From assembly GCA_044220975.1 (NCBI GenBank), contig JBGAPZ010000005.1:62001-126000 (forward strand): DNA of 64,000 bases, in the 5' to 3' direction. Below, piece by piece: positions 18,508 to 27,396 of the stretch (the stretch's first letter is position 1; each line of letters begins with the position of its first letter). The position numbers and the translations under genes are program-made. The notes under the pieces were generated by a model. That model was not told the origin of the DNA and ran no database searches. It saw only the letters and a program-made list of their open reading frames with translations. The DNA comes from SZUA-430 sp044220975. GTDB lineage: Bacteria > Pseudomonadota > Alphaproteobacteria > Micropepsales > Micropepsaceae.

Positions 18508-19619
18508 GCCAGGAGCGATTGCGCGTCGACCTTGGCGGTCGTGCCTACGAGATCGTGGTTGGCGCCGGCGTGCTTGCCAATGCGGGCAAGGAGATCGCGG
18601 GCCTGAAGCGAGCCAAGCGCACGTTCATCGTTGCCGACGATCATACTGCGGGATTGCACCTGGACGGGCTCACGCGATCGCTGGACGCCGCAGGACTTTC
18701 GCACACGGCGGCGGTGCTGCCGCCGGGCGAGGCAAGCAAGAGTTTCGGCGTGCTGGAACGGCTCGTCAGCCAAATGCTCGACGCAAAGGTCGAACGCGGC
18801 GATCTAGTGATCGCGCTCGGCGGCGGCGTGATTGGCGATCTTGCCGGGTTTGCCGCCGGCATCACGAAACGAGGGCTCGACTACGTCCAGGTGCCGACGA
18901 CGTTGTTGGCGCAGGTGGACTCCTCTGTCGGCGGCAAGACTGCCATCGACATGCCGCAGGGCAAGAACTTGGTCGGCCTATTTCACCAGCCTTGCTTGGT
19001 TCTGTCCGACACCGCAGTACTCGACACGCTCCCCGAGCGCGAGCTGCGCGCGGGATACGCGGAGATTTTGAAGTACGGTCTGATCGGCGATGCCGTGTTC
19101 GCCGAATGGGCCGGTTCGAACGCAGCCGCGATCCTGGCCAAAGCAGGACCGGAGCGGACGAAGGCAATCATCACATCATGCCGGATGAAGGCGCGCGTCG
19201 TCGAAGCCGACGAACGCGAAGCCGGTCAGCGTGCGCTGCTCAACCTCGGGCATACGTTCGCGCACGCGATCGAGGCCTGCGCCGGGTATTCCGGCAAGGT
19301 GTTGCACGGCGAGGCGGTGGCCGTCGGTTGCGTGCTGGCGTTCGAGCTTTCGGAGCGTTTGAAGCTTTGTCCGCCCGGCCAGGCCAACCGCGTGCGCGCG
19401 TGGTTTGCAAATGCAGGTCTGCCGGCGTCGGTTGCCGATCTGCCGGAGCTCGGCGCATCCGAAGACGATCTCGTCGAGATCATGAAACAGGACAAGAAAG
19501 CGTCGGGCGGCACGCTCGTCTTCGTACTGGCGCGCGGGATTGGGCAAGCGTTCGTTGCGAACGATGTCGACCCCGCGGCCGTGAAGGCCCTGCTGAGCAA
19601 CGCGCTGAACCGTCACTAG
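18504..19619 (+). CDS. aroB: 3-dehydroquinate synthase
   Basis: A 371-residue protein of normal AroB length. It converts DAHP to 3-dehydroquinate using NAD+ and a divalent metal. Visible segments are LPPGEASKSF, ALGGGVIGDLAGFAA, VPTTLLAQVDSSVGGKTAID, GYAEILKYG, LNLGHTFAHAIE and LHGEAVAVG; the last two carry His metal ligands. The ATG at 18504 overlaps the aroK stop. A CorC-like gene follows 30 bases later, probably in the same transcript. Confidence 0.97.
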   Translation: MSQERLRVDLGGRAYEIVVGAGVLANAGKEIAGLKRAKRTFIVADDHTAGLHLDGLTRSLDAAGLSHTAAVLPPGEASKSFGVLERLVSQMLDAKVERGDLVIALGGGVIGDLAGFAAGITKRGLDYVQVPTTLLAQVDSSVGGKTAIDMPQGKNLVGLFHQPCLVLSDTAVLDTLPERELRAGYAEILKYGLIGDAVFAEWAGSNAAAILAKAGPERTKAIITSCRMKARVVEADEREAGQRALLNLGHTFAHAIEACAGYSGKVLHGEAVAVGCVLAFELSERLKLCPPGQANRVRAWFANAGLPASVADLPELGASEDDLVEIMKQDKKASGGTLVFVLARGIGQAFVANDVDPAAVKALLSNALNRH

Positions 19620-19649
19620 CATCCCCCTAGAAGAGAGAATCTGCACGCC

Positions 19650-20990
19650 ATGGAAGAGAGTCTAATTCCGGCCCACGAGCTATCCGGATGGGATTTGCTG
19701 TTTTCGATCGGCATCACATTCGTGCTGATGTTGTTCTCGGCATTCTTCGCGGGCTCCGAGACTGCGATGACCGCAGCATCGCGCGCTCGCATGCACCAGC
19801 TTGAGAAAGATAACGAGCCGGGCGCAAAGCACGTGAACTGGCTCATGGCGCACCGCGAGCAGATGGTTGGCTCCATGTTGCTCGGCAATACGTTCGTGAA
19901 CATCGCATCCTCTGCGCTGGTTACCAGCGTGTTGCTGACGTTGTTCGGCAACGCCGGCATCGCGGCCGCGACGATCATCACGACGATTCTGGTGTTGATC
20001 TTCTGCGAGGTTCTGCCCAAGACCTATGCGATCGCCAATCCGGACACCACGGCATTGCGATTGGCGCGTTCGGTTCGCTTCGCAGTCGGTGCGTTTTCCC
20101 CGGTCGTCAATGCGGTCGCCGGGATTGTGGCGCTGATCCTCAGAGCCATGGGGGTGAAGTCGCAAGGTTTGGTCGAAGACAAGGAAGAAGCGGCAGAGGC
20201 GGCCACGGAAGAGCTTCGCGGCGCGATCGACCTGCATCACATTCAAGGCGCGGTGCAGACGACCGACCGCAACATGCTTGGCGGTATTCTGGACCTGAAA
20301 GACTTGCAGGTGGCGGACGTCATGATCCACCGCAAGAGCATGACAATGCTGGACGGCGATTTAGCGCCGGAAGAAGTGCTTGACCGCGTGCTGTCGCAGC
20401 CGCACACGCGCCTGCCGGTTTACAAAGGCGACTCCGACAACATCGTCGGCGTCTTGCATGCGAAAGATCTGCTGCGCGCGATGTCGCGCAGCCAAGGCAA
20501 TGTGAAGGCGATCAACGTGATGTCGATCGTCGCCAAGCCGTGGTTCATTCCCGACACAACGATGCTGACGGATCAGCTGCGCGCGTTTCTGCAGCGCCGG
20601 GTTCATTTCGCGCTGGTCGTCGACGAGTACGGTGCCCTGCAGGGCTTGATCACGCTTGAAGACATTCTGGAGGAAATCGTCGGCGAGATCCGCGACGAGC
20701 ACGACGTGCCGGTGTCCGGCGTTCGTCCGCAACAGGATGGCAGCGTCAATGTCGACGGGTGGGTGACGATCCGCGAGCTCAACCGTGTGATGAACTGGAC
20801 GTTACCCGATGAGGAGGCGACGACGATCGCGGGCCTCGTCATTCATGAGGCGCAGACGATCCCGGATGTCGCGCAAGTATTCAGCTTCCACGGCTTCAAG
20901 TTCGAAGTTCTGCGGCGGCAGAAGAACCAGATCACCGCGCTGCGCGTTACGCCCGCACAGCCGGCCGAGAAAGCGCTACACGCGACGTGA
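19650..20990 (+). CDS. CNNM/HlyC-CorC family membrane protein with CBS domains
   Basis: A 446-residue protein with an N-terminal DUF21/CNNM membrane domain (residues about 10-200, starting FFAGSETAMTAASRARM), two CBS domains (about 215-345) and a C-terminal CorC/HlyC transporter-associated domain (about 360-440, DGSVNVDGWVTIRELNR). Family members are linked to Mg2+ or Co2+ efflux or its regulation, and older annotations call them hemolysins. GAGAGA at 19631-19636 lies 13 bases before the start. Its place after aroKB is the usual alphaproteobacterial arrangement. Confidence 0.93.
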   Translation: MEESLIPAHELSGWDLLFSIGITFVLMLFSAFFAGSETAMTAASRARMHQLEKDNEPGAKHVNWLMAHREQMVGSMLLGNTFVNIASSALVTSVLLTLFGNAGIAAATIITTILVLIFCEVLPKTYAIANPDTTALRLARSVRFAVGAFSPVVNAVAGIVALILRAMGVKSQGLVEDKEEAAEAATEELRGAIDLHHIQGAVQTTDRNMLGGILDLKDLQVADVMIHRKSMTMLDGDLAPEEVLDRVLSQPHTRLPVYKGDSDNIVGVLHAKDLLRAMSRSQGNVKAINVMSIVAKPWFIPDTTMLTDQLRAFLQRRVHFALVVDEYGALQGLITLEDILEEIVGEIRDEHDVPVSGVRPQQDGSVNVDGWVTIRELNRVMNWTLPDEEATTIAGLVIHEAQTIPDVAQVFSFHGFKFEVLRRQKNQITALRVTPAQPAEKALHAT

Positions 20991-21017
20991 GGATTTCGCG
21001 CCGAGTGCGTCGAGGCA

Positions 21018-21299
21018 TCACATACGGTGGGCGGCCTCGTCAGGTGTCAGCAGCGTCAGGGCGAGTGCATGGACGCGGTCTTTGAGTTCGGCGTCGAGCA
21101 CGTCGTGCACTTTGCGGTGACGCTCGATGCGGTTCAGCCCTTCGAAGGCTGCTGACACAATCGCCACACGGAAGTGTGTTTCGCCGCCTTCGCGCGAGCC
21201 GGCGTGACCGTGGTGCTGCGCCGACTCGTCGCGCACGTCGAGGCGCTGCGGCGAAAATGCAGCGTCAAGCTTTGTCCGTATGGTTTCTGCAATCGTCAT
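21018..21299 (-). CDS. bolA: BolA-family protein
   Basis: A 93-residue protein from the ATG at 21299. Starts at 21320 (ATG) and 21341 (TTG) are also open and none has a strong ribosome site. TIAETIRTKLDAAF, DESAQHHGHAG, ETHFRVAIVSAAFEG, RHRKVHDVL and VHALALTLLTP follow the BolA fold, with the conserved His of RHRxV. BolA proteins bind monothiol glutaredoxins and take part in iron-sulfur cluster or iron control. It lies convergent to the CorC-like gene and divergent from the J-domain gene. Confidence 0.93.
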   Translation of the reverse strand: MTIAETIRTKLDAAFSPQRLDVRDESAQHHGHAGSREGGETHFRVAIVSAAFEGLNRIERHRKVHDVLDAELKDRVHALALTLLTPDEAAHRM

Positions 21300-21389
21300 T
21301 TCAAAGCGCTCGTGAGTCATTCCCGGAACAATGTCAAGCAAGAGGTTTTCTTGTCTTCTTAACCGGTCGTTCCCATACTTCTTCTTGCC

Positions 21390-22019
21390 ATGGGCGAGAA
21401 TACGAAACAGGCGTCACGCTGGGCACAGGAGCTGCGCGTTAAACGCCAGCCTGTGATCAAACCGACGCGCCAGTGCGACAAGCCCGGCTGCGAGGCGGGC
21501 GGCTCGCATCGCGCCCCGAAGAGCCGGAACTCGCTCAACGAATACTACTGGTTCTGTCTCGACCATGTGCGCGAGTACAATCAGTCTTGGGACTTTTTCC
21601 GAGGCATGACGCCCGGCGAAATCGACGCCTATCAACGCGCGACCCTGGTCGGCCTCAGGCCCACGTGGAAGCTCGGCGGCGGCGCGCAGGGCCCGAATGA
21701 GAAGCTTCAATTCTACTTCCGCGGCGCGTATGTCGATCCGTTCCTTATCTTCGACGACGGTCCAACGGGGGCCGAAGCAAAAGCGGGTGCGGCAAACCGT
21801 AACGGCACGCCCGAGCGGAAGCTGACCAAGATGCAGCAGTCGAGCCTCGATACGATGGGGCTTGAATCGACCGCCACCTTGCAGGACGTGAAGGCGCGCT
21901 TTAAGGAATTGGTTAAGCGCTACCACCCCGACGCCAACGGCGGCGATCGCGGCGCCGAAGAGCGGCTGCGTCAAGTCATCAAAGCCTATGGGCAACTGCG
22001 CTCGTCGGGCTATTCTTGA
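21390..22019 (+). CDS. J-domain protein with an N-terminal Cys/His cluster
   Basis: A 209-residue protein. The C-terminal 65 residues form a J domain with the essential HPD in VKRYHPDANGGD, so it should stimulate a DnaK-type ATPase. The N-terminal part holds CDKPGCEAGGSH and FCLDHV, a possible zinc site, then a conserved WDFFRGMTPGEIDAYQ segment. It lacks the G/F and zinc-finger regions of DnaJ. The gene is next to cobS in this and other alphaproteobacteria; why is not known. Confidence 0.9.
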   Translation: MGENTKQASRWAQELRVKRQPVIKPTRQCDKPGCEAGGSHRAPKSRNSLNEYYWFCLDHVREYNQSWDFFRGMTPGEIDAYQRATLVGLRPTWKLGGGAQGPNEKLQFYFRGAYVDPFLIFDDGPTGAEAKAGAANRNGTPERKLTKMQQSSLDTMGLESTATLQDVKARFKELVKRYHPDANGGDRGAEERLRQVIKAYGQLRSSGYS

Positions 22020-22104
22020 ACCGATTTGACGAGACCTGCTTCCTCTTCGCGCGAGGGGCGCGCGAATTGAGGATGCACCGACTTTGCCACGGAAGCCTGA
22101 GAGC

Positions 22105-23097
22105 ATGACAGCGCCACAAAGCGGTCTGGCGACAGACAGCCAGCCCGATACCACCATCGACGCCAAGAAGGTGTTCAACATCGACGTGTCGATGAAGGTG
22201 CCCGCCTTCTCGAAGCCGAACGAATACGTGCCCGACCTCGATCCGGCTTACCGGTTCGACCGCGAGACGACGCTAGCCATCTTGGCTGGCTTTGCGTTTA
22301 ACCGGCGCGTGATGATCCAGGGCTATCACGGCACCGGCAAGTCCACGCATATCGAACAGGTAGCGGCGCGGCTGAACTGGCCGTGTATCCGCATCAACCT
22401 CGATAGCCATATCTCGCGAATCGATCTCGTCGGCAAAGACGCGATCGTCGTGCGCGAAGGCATGCAGGTGACCGAGTTCCGCGAAGGCATTCTGCCGTGG
22501 GCCTTGCAGCATCCTGTCGCGCTCGTGTTCGACGAGTACGACGCTGGGCGGCCCGACGTGATGTTCGTCATTCAGCGCGTGCTGGAACAGTCCGGCAAAC
22601 TCACGCTGCTCGACCAGAACCGCGTGATCCGCGCGCATCCGGCGTTCAGGTTGTTCTCGACGACGAACACGATCGGTCTTGGCGATACGACCGGCCTCTA
22701 TCACGGCACGCAGCAGATCAATCAGGGTCAGATGGACCGCTGGAACGTGGTCACAACGCTGAACTATCTGCCGCACGACAAGGAAGTCGACATCATTTTG
22801 TCAAAGGCACCGCATTACACGGGCGCCGAGGGCAAGAAGAAGGTCGCGGCGATGGTTCGAGTGGCTGACCTCACGCGAAACGCGTTCATGAACGGCGACA
22901 TCTCGACCGTGATGAGCCCGCGTACGGTTCTGACGTGGGCGGAGAACGCCGAGATCTTCAACGACGTCGGCTTCGGCTTTCGTGTGACGTTCTTGAACAA
23001 GTGCGATGAGCTCGAGCGCGCAACAGTGGCCGAGTTTTATCAACGCTGTTTCGGCGAGGAATTGCCCGAGTCGTCGGCGAAGGTGATGGTGGCGTAA
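22105..23097 (+). CDS. cobS: Aerobic cobaltochelatase subunit CobS
   Basis: A 330-residue AAA+ ATPase from the ATG at 22105 (a TTG at 22084 would add seven residues). Walker A GYHGTGKST lies at residues 73-81 and Walker B is VALVFDEYDAGRP. CobS and CobT form the chaperone-like ring that drives CobN to insert Co2+ into hydrogenobyrinate diamide in aerobic B12 synthesis. cobN is not in this window. cobT follows after 12 bases. Confidence 0.96.
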   Translation: MTAPQSGLATDSQPDTTIDAKKVFNIDVSMKVPAFSKPNEYVPDLDPAYRFDRETTLAILAGFAFNRRVMIQGYHGTGKSTHIEQVAARLNWPCIRINLDSHISRIDLVGKDAIVVREGMQVTEFREGILPWALQHPVALVFDEYDAGRPDVMFVIQRVLEQSGKLTLLDQNRVIRAHPAFRLFSTTNTIGLGDTTGLYHGTQQINQGQMDRWNVVTTLNYLPHDKEVDIILSKAPHYTGAEGKKKVAAMVRVADLTRNAFMNGDISTVMSPRTVLTWAENAEIFNDVGFGFRVTFLNKCDELERATVAEFYQRCFGEELPESSAKVMVA

Positions 23098-23109
23098 GGT
23101 CCGGCCTCT

Positions 23110-25011
23110 GTGGTCACGAAATCCGAGAGCCCAGCTGATCCGTTCAAGCGCGCGGTGGCGAACACAATGCGGGCGATGGGTGCTGAGCCGGAGCTTGAGA
23201 TTGCGTTCGGGACGGAGCCGCCGACGCTGAAGGGTCTGAAGGCACGACTTCCCCTGCCCGGCCGAGACTTGCCGAAGAGCGACGTGGCGCAGACGCGTGG
23301 CGTCGCCGATGGGTTTGCGCTAAGGCTCGCGCTGCACGACGACAAGACGCACGCGAACTACGTGCCGCCCGGGGCGTCAGCGCGGGCGATCTTCGAAGCG
23401 GCGGAGCACGCGCGCGTCGAATCCATCGGTTCTATCGCGATGAAGGGCGTGGCCCGGAATCTGGAGGTCGCGCTTGAGGCGCGATTGAAGCAGAAGGGTT
23501 ACGCGAACGCGCGCGACCGCAACGAAGCGCCGCTGGCGGAGGCCGTCGGCCTTCTCATTCGGGAGCGGTTGACCGGGCGTCCAGTGCCGAACGCGGGTAA
23601 AGCTGTCGTCGAAGCTTGGCGCGAGCATATCGAAGCGAAGGCCGGCAGCGATTTCGAGCGGCTCGACGACGTCATCAAGGACCAGGCGGCGTTCGCGAAG
23701 GTGACACGGCGAATTCTCACGGACCTGGGGCTCGGCGACGAGCTTGGAGAGGACCCGGACGGGTCGGATGAGGATTCCGACGAGACGGCGCAGGAAGACA
23801 GCGAAAGCTCGGATAGCGACGCGGGCGAGACCTCTGAGCCACAGGGTGCTTCCAGCGAAGAAACAGAGATGTCCGAAGCCGAGGGCGAGGACGGCGAACA
23901 GCAGGCGGTCGAGGTCGAGACCGAGGAACGCGCGTCGCGTTCGGAGGCCGACGACACTGCCGATGGCAAGCAGCCGTGGCGGCCGGACAACGCGCTGAGC
24001 GGTTCGAACGAGCCCACCTACAAGGTCTTTACGCAGCAGTTCGACGAAGTGATCACGGCTGAGGAGCTGTGCGATACGGAAGAGTTGGCGCGGCTGCGCG
24101 CCTATCTCGACCAGCAACTGCAGGCGTTGCAGGGTGTCGTTTCGCGGTTGGCGAACCGGTTGCAGCGCAAGCTGATGGCCAAGCAAAACCGGACGTGGGA
24201 GTTCGATCTCGAGGAAGGCATCTTGGACGCGGCGCGCTTGTCGCGCGTGGTCGTCGATCCGATGCACCCGCTTTCGTACAAGATCGAAAAGGACATGAAG
24301 TTCCGCGACACGGTCGTGACGCTGTTGCTCGACAATTCGGGGTCGATGCGCGGCCGGCCGATCATGGTCGCCGCCATGTGCGCCGACATTCTGGCGCGCA
24401 CGCTTGAGCGCTGTAACGTCAAAGTCGAAATCTTGGGCTTTACGACGAAAGCCTGGAAGGGCGGGCAGTCGCGCGACAAGTGGCTGCAAGAGAACAAGCC
24501 ACCTGCCCCCGGACGGCTGAACGATCTGCGCCATATTATTTATAAACAGGCGGATGCGCCGTGGCGGCGGGCGCGGCGCAACCTTGGGCTGATGATGCGC
24601 GAGGGCTTGCTCAAAGAAAACATCGATGGCGAAGCGTTGATGTGGGCGCACAATCGCCTAATCGCACGGCCGGAACAGCGGCGCATTCTGATGGTGATTT
24701 CGGATGGCGCGCCGGTCGACGACTCAACGCTGTCGGTGAACGCAGGCAACTATCTCGAGCGACATTTGCGCGAGGTGATCGAAGTCATCGAGATGCGCTC
24801 GCCGATCGAGGTGATTGCGATCGGCATCGGGCATGACGTGACGCGCTATTACAAGCGCGCAGTCACGATCGTCGACGCGGAACAGCTGGGCGGCGCCATG
24901 ACGGACAAGCTTGCCGAGCTCTTCGACGAGGACACAGCGAAGAGCATTTCGCCCGCGCCCCGCCGGCCGGCCCGGTCCGCAAAAGCGCCTGTCGCGGTCG
25001 CGGCGCGGTGA
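23110..25011 (+). CDS. cobT: Aerobic cobaltochelatase subunit CobT
   Basis: A 633-residue protein starting at GTG. It has an N-terminal helical domain, a strongly acidic Asp/Glu/Ser linker (about residues 213-285), and a C-terminal von Willebrand A domain with the metal-binding MIDAS motif DNSGS starting at Asp408. This layout is diagnostic of CobT, partner of CobS in cobalt insertion. The last four bases overlap the GTG start of the phytase-like gene, implying one transcript. Confidence 0.96.
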   Translation: MVTKSESPADPFKRAVANTMRAMGAEPELEIAFGTEPPTLKGLKARLPLPGRDLPKSDVAQTRGVADGFALRLALHDDKTHANYVPPGASARAIFEAAEHARVESIGSIAMKGVARNLEVALEARLKQKGYANARDRNEAPLAEAVGLLIRERLTGRPVPNAGKAVVEAWREHIEAKAGSDFERLDDVIKDQAAFAKVTRRILTDLGLGDELGEDPDGSDEDSDETAQEDSESSDSDAGETSEPQGASSEETEMSEAEGEDGEQQAVEVETEERASRSEADDTADGKQPWRPDNALSGSNEPTYKVFTQQFDEVITAEELCDTEELARLRAYLDQQLQALQGVVSRLANRLQRKLMAKQNRTWEFDLEEGILDAARLSRVVVDPMHPLSYKIEKDMKFRDTVVTLLLDNSGSMRGRPIMVAAMCADILARTLERCNVKVEILGFTTKAWKGGQSRDKWLQENKPPAPGRLNDLRHIIYKQADAPWRRARRNLGLMMREGLLKENIDGEALMWAHNRLIARPEQRRILMVISDGAPVDDSTLSVNAGNYLERHLREVIEVIEMRSPIEVIAIGIGHDVTRYYKRAVTIVDAEQLGGAMTDKLAELFDEDTAKSISPAPRRPARSAKAPVAVAAR

Positions 25012-26003
25012 AGCGGGTTCACCTTGCGGTCGCGCTTGCGGCGCCCGTGGCGGTAGCCGCCTATTTGTTCAGTGCAACGGCGGAGCAGACGGCGCGCCCG
25101 CTCGAGGTGCATGCGACCGTGTTGCCGTTCAGCACGGGCGAGGATGCGAAGTCATTTGCCGGCAAGCTTAGGCATCGCGGGACGCTCAAGCTCACATCGG
25201 ACGACGGCGACTTCGGCGGCATTTCCGCGCTTATAGTGTCGGAGGACGGCGCGCGGTTTCTGGGCATTACAGATTCAAGCCATTGGCTGACCGGAACGCT
25301 GAGCTATCGCGACGGCAAACTTGCGGGCTTCAAAGGGACCGCGATTGCACCGTTGCAGGATCTGAGCGGGCACGCGCTCTCGGGCAAGGACGGTGACGCG
25401 GAAGGACTTGCCGGATCGCTGGATGGGGACGTGTTCGTCAGCTTCGAACGCGACCATCGGATTTGGCGCTATGCGTTCGGGAAGGACGGTCTTTCGGCGA
25501 AGCCTACCGCAGTGCCGACGCCGATCTTGTTGAAGCAAGCACCCGGCAATAGTGGGCTTGAAGGGATTGCGCGGCTTAGCGACGGGCGCCTGCTGGCAAT
25601 TACGGAAGCCTATCACGATGACGCGGGCAACATTCGCGGGTGGTTGCTGAAAGACGGCGCAGATCCTGAGGCGATTGCCCTGAAGCGTCGCGCGCCGTTT
25701 GATCTCACCGACGTGAGGCAGTTGGCAAACGGCGACGTACTGACGCTTGAGCGCCGGTTCAGCCAGCTGGGCGGTGTCGGCTTTGAGTTGCGGCGGATCA
25801 AGGGCACGGATGTGGTTGCAGGTGCAACGATGGACGGCGAAGTTGTGGCGGATGTCGGTATGAACTTCATCATCGACAATATGGAAGGGCTATCCGTTCG
25901 CACGAGCGAAGACGGCGAAACGCTTGTCTATATCGTTTCTGACGATAATTTTAATGGGCCGGTCCAGCAGACATTGCTTATGATGTTCGAGTTGAAGGAC
26001 TAG
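25008..26003 (+). CDS. Secreted esterase-like/phytase-like beta-propeller protein
   Basis: A 331-residue protein starting GTG, with a signal peptide (VHLAVALAAPVAVAAYLFSATA). The body has repeated strand-rich segments such as GGISALIVSEDGARFLGITDS, GLEGIARLSDGRLLAITE and ISDDNFN-like SDDNFNGPVQQTLL, which match the esterase-like activity of phytase domain (a propeller). It probably acts in the periplasm; the substrate is unknown. It overlaps cobT by four bases, and this order is common in the class. Confidence 0.85.
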   Translation: MKRVHLAVALAAPVAVAAYLFSATAEQTARPLEVHATVLPFSTGEDAKSFAGKLRHRGTLKLTSDDGDFGGISALIVSEDGARFLGITDSSHWLTGTLSYRDGKLAGFKGTAIAPLQDLSGHALSGKDGDAEGLAGSLDGDVFVSFERDHRIWRYAFGKDGLSAKPTAVPTPILLKQAPGNSGLEGIARLSDGRLLAITEAYHDDAGNIRGWLLKDGADPEAIALKRRAPFDLTDVRQLANGDVLTLERRFSQLGGVGFELRRIKGTDVVAGATMDGEVVADVGMNFIIDNMEGLSVRTSEDGETLVYIVSDDNFNGPVQQTLLMMFELKD

Positions 26004-26057
26004 CGGCTTCGGTCGCCCTTCTTCGTCCGCTCAACAATTTTGCGGAGGACATCCCCC

Positions 26058-26240
26058 ATGAAGCAGATGGAAATTTCAAACTTTGCGCAGCGACTGTTCG
26101 TCGAATATGGGGCGAAAGCGATTGCGATTGCAGCCCAACGCATGCGCGCAGCGCAAGACAAGCGCGACGATAGCGATGCAGATACGTGGCGGCGCGTGGA
26201 ACTTGCACTGAAAGAACATCGCGGGCCGCGCGAGACTTAG
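26058..26240 (+). CDS. 60-residue conserved-looking small protein
   Basis: The ATG at 26058 has GGAGG at 26044-26048, nine bases upstream, a strong ribosome site that sets the start. The product is helical, charged and Ala/Arg-rich (NFAQRLFVEYGAKAIAIAAQ, then RVELALKEHRGP). No membrane segment and no known domain. It lies 54 bases after the phytase-like gene, so it may end that operon. Its stop overlaps by four bases the stop of the convergent membrane gene. Confidence 0.7.
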   Translation: MKQMEISNFAQRLFVEYGAKAIAIAAQRMRAAQDKRDDSDADTWRRVELALKEHRGPRET

Positions 26241-26953
26241 TATCCGCCGAGGCCGCCGGACGGGCGAACAATCGGACGAAGCGCCAAGTAAGGCAGAAGC
26301 AGCGCGAACGATATCAATGCCTTCGTTCCCGCGTCGACCGCCATTTGGTTCGCCCAGAACGGTTCGCTGCCCGCGTAGGCTGCCGGGTAGAATAGAAACA
26401 TGGCGATGAACGAGCTGGTGAGGGCGCTGTAAAGCGGTGCCTTCCACCAGACGACGCCACGCGTGCGGTCGAAGACGTAGACGCCGCCGAGTTGGCCGAT
26501 CGCCATTGCGCCAAGGAATGCACCCATCACCCGCAGGCTTGGCACGTCGCCGGGATCCGGGAGCAACGGGTCAGCCCGCAACACCACGGCCAGCGTCGTC
26601 AGTACAACGAGCGACCACGAGACGAACACATGTGCGAGCGCAAACTCTTCGCCGTAACGGCGGTTGACGAGATTTGCGATCAGGAAGATGCCGGGTACCG
26701 CCGCGTGGCCGGCGTTCAGCCAGTTCGAAGGATAGAGTTCCGGGTGGCGCGGGGGACTTAAGATGCCGTCGAACAGAGTGAAGGGTGTCGTGCGCAACTG
26801 CCAGGCGATCAGCAGCGTCATCGTCACGGCAACAGCCGGCACAATCAGGAGGGCGAAGTCGCGCAACAAGCGTAGCGCCCGCGGCAAACGTGAGGGCGCG
26901 TGCGAAACGATGATGCCGCCTTCAGCGGCCAAACGGTTGACGTTACTGATCAT
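26237..26953 (-). CDS. VUT-family membrane transporter (queuosine-precursor-transporter-like)
   Basis: A 238-residue protein from the ATG at 26953; a TTG at 26992 would add 13 residues. Six or so membrane helices are visible. The segments NLVNRRYGEEFALAHV, GQLGGVYVFDRTRG and MAVDAGTKALISFALLLPY match the pattern of the VUT (YhhQ-like) family, which imports queuosine precursors such as preQ0. It lies downstream of rpmB, so it is probably in one transcript with a ribosomal gene. The N-terminal 70 residues are unlike the short E. coli protein. The substrate is inferred from family only. Confidence 0.6.
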   Translation of the reverse strand: MISNVNRLAAEGGIIVSHAPSRLPRALRLLRDFALLIVPAVAVTMTLLIAWQLRTTPFTLFDGILSPPRHPELYPSNWLNAGHAAVPGIFLIANLVNRRYGEEFALAHVFVSWSLVVLTTLAVVLRADPLLPDPGDVPSLRVMGAFLGAMAIGQLGGVYVFDRTRGVVWWKAPLYSALTSSFIAMFLFYPAAYAGSEPFWANQMAVDAGTKALISFALLLPYLALRPIVRPSGGLGGY

Positions 26954-27013
26954 GTTCCCGGCAGAATCGCTCTGCCAGGGTGCGAAGATCAAACCGGCGG
27001 TGCAAGTGCGCCT

Positions 27014-27301
27014 TTAGACCTTTGCGGCGGCGCGCACGATTTCGCGCTTCAAACGGCGGGCGCGGTCGGACAAATTGTCGTCCTTCTGCTTGATGATGAA
27101 GGCGTCGAGACCGCCGTTGTGGTCGATCGAGCGCAATGCTTGCTTGGAGATCTTCAACTTCACCGTGCGGTCGAGCTTGTCAGAGATGAGCGCCACTTCC
27201 GACAGGTTCGGGCGGAACTTGCGCTTTGTCTTGTTGTTCGCGTGGCTGACATTGTGTCCGCTCAACACGCCTTTGCCGGTCAATTCGCAGCGCCGTGCCA
27301 T
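27014..27301 (-). CDS. rpmB: 50S ribosomal protein L28
   Basis: A 95-residue protein starting MARRCELTGKGVLSGHNVSH, the diagnostic L28 start, with NNKTKRKFRPNL following. It is a component of the large ribosomal subunit. The length matches alphaproteobacterial L28 proteins. A start at 27343 would add 14 residues not seen in the family. Confidence 0.98.
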   Translation of the reverse strand: MARRCELTGKGVLSGHNVSHANNKTKRKFRPNLSEVALISDKLDRTVKLKISKQALRSIDHNGGLDAFIIKQKDDNLSDRARRLKREIVRAAAKV

Positions 27302-27396
27302 GATGAAATTCCGTCCGATCCGATGAAATGCGAACCCGCGCAAGGCTTATGGCCCGCGCGGGAGGGCGGACCTATAGGTCAAGCGCCTAAGCGGCG

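Noticed and set aside
23377..24651. Minus-strand open frame of 424 codons
   Set aside because: Antisense to cobT; Arg-rich shadow without motifs.
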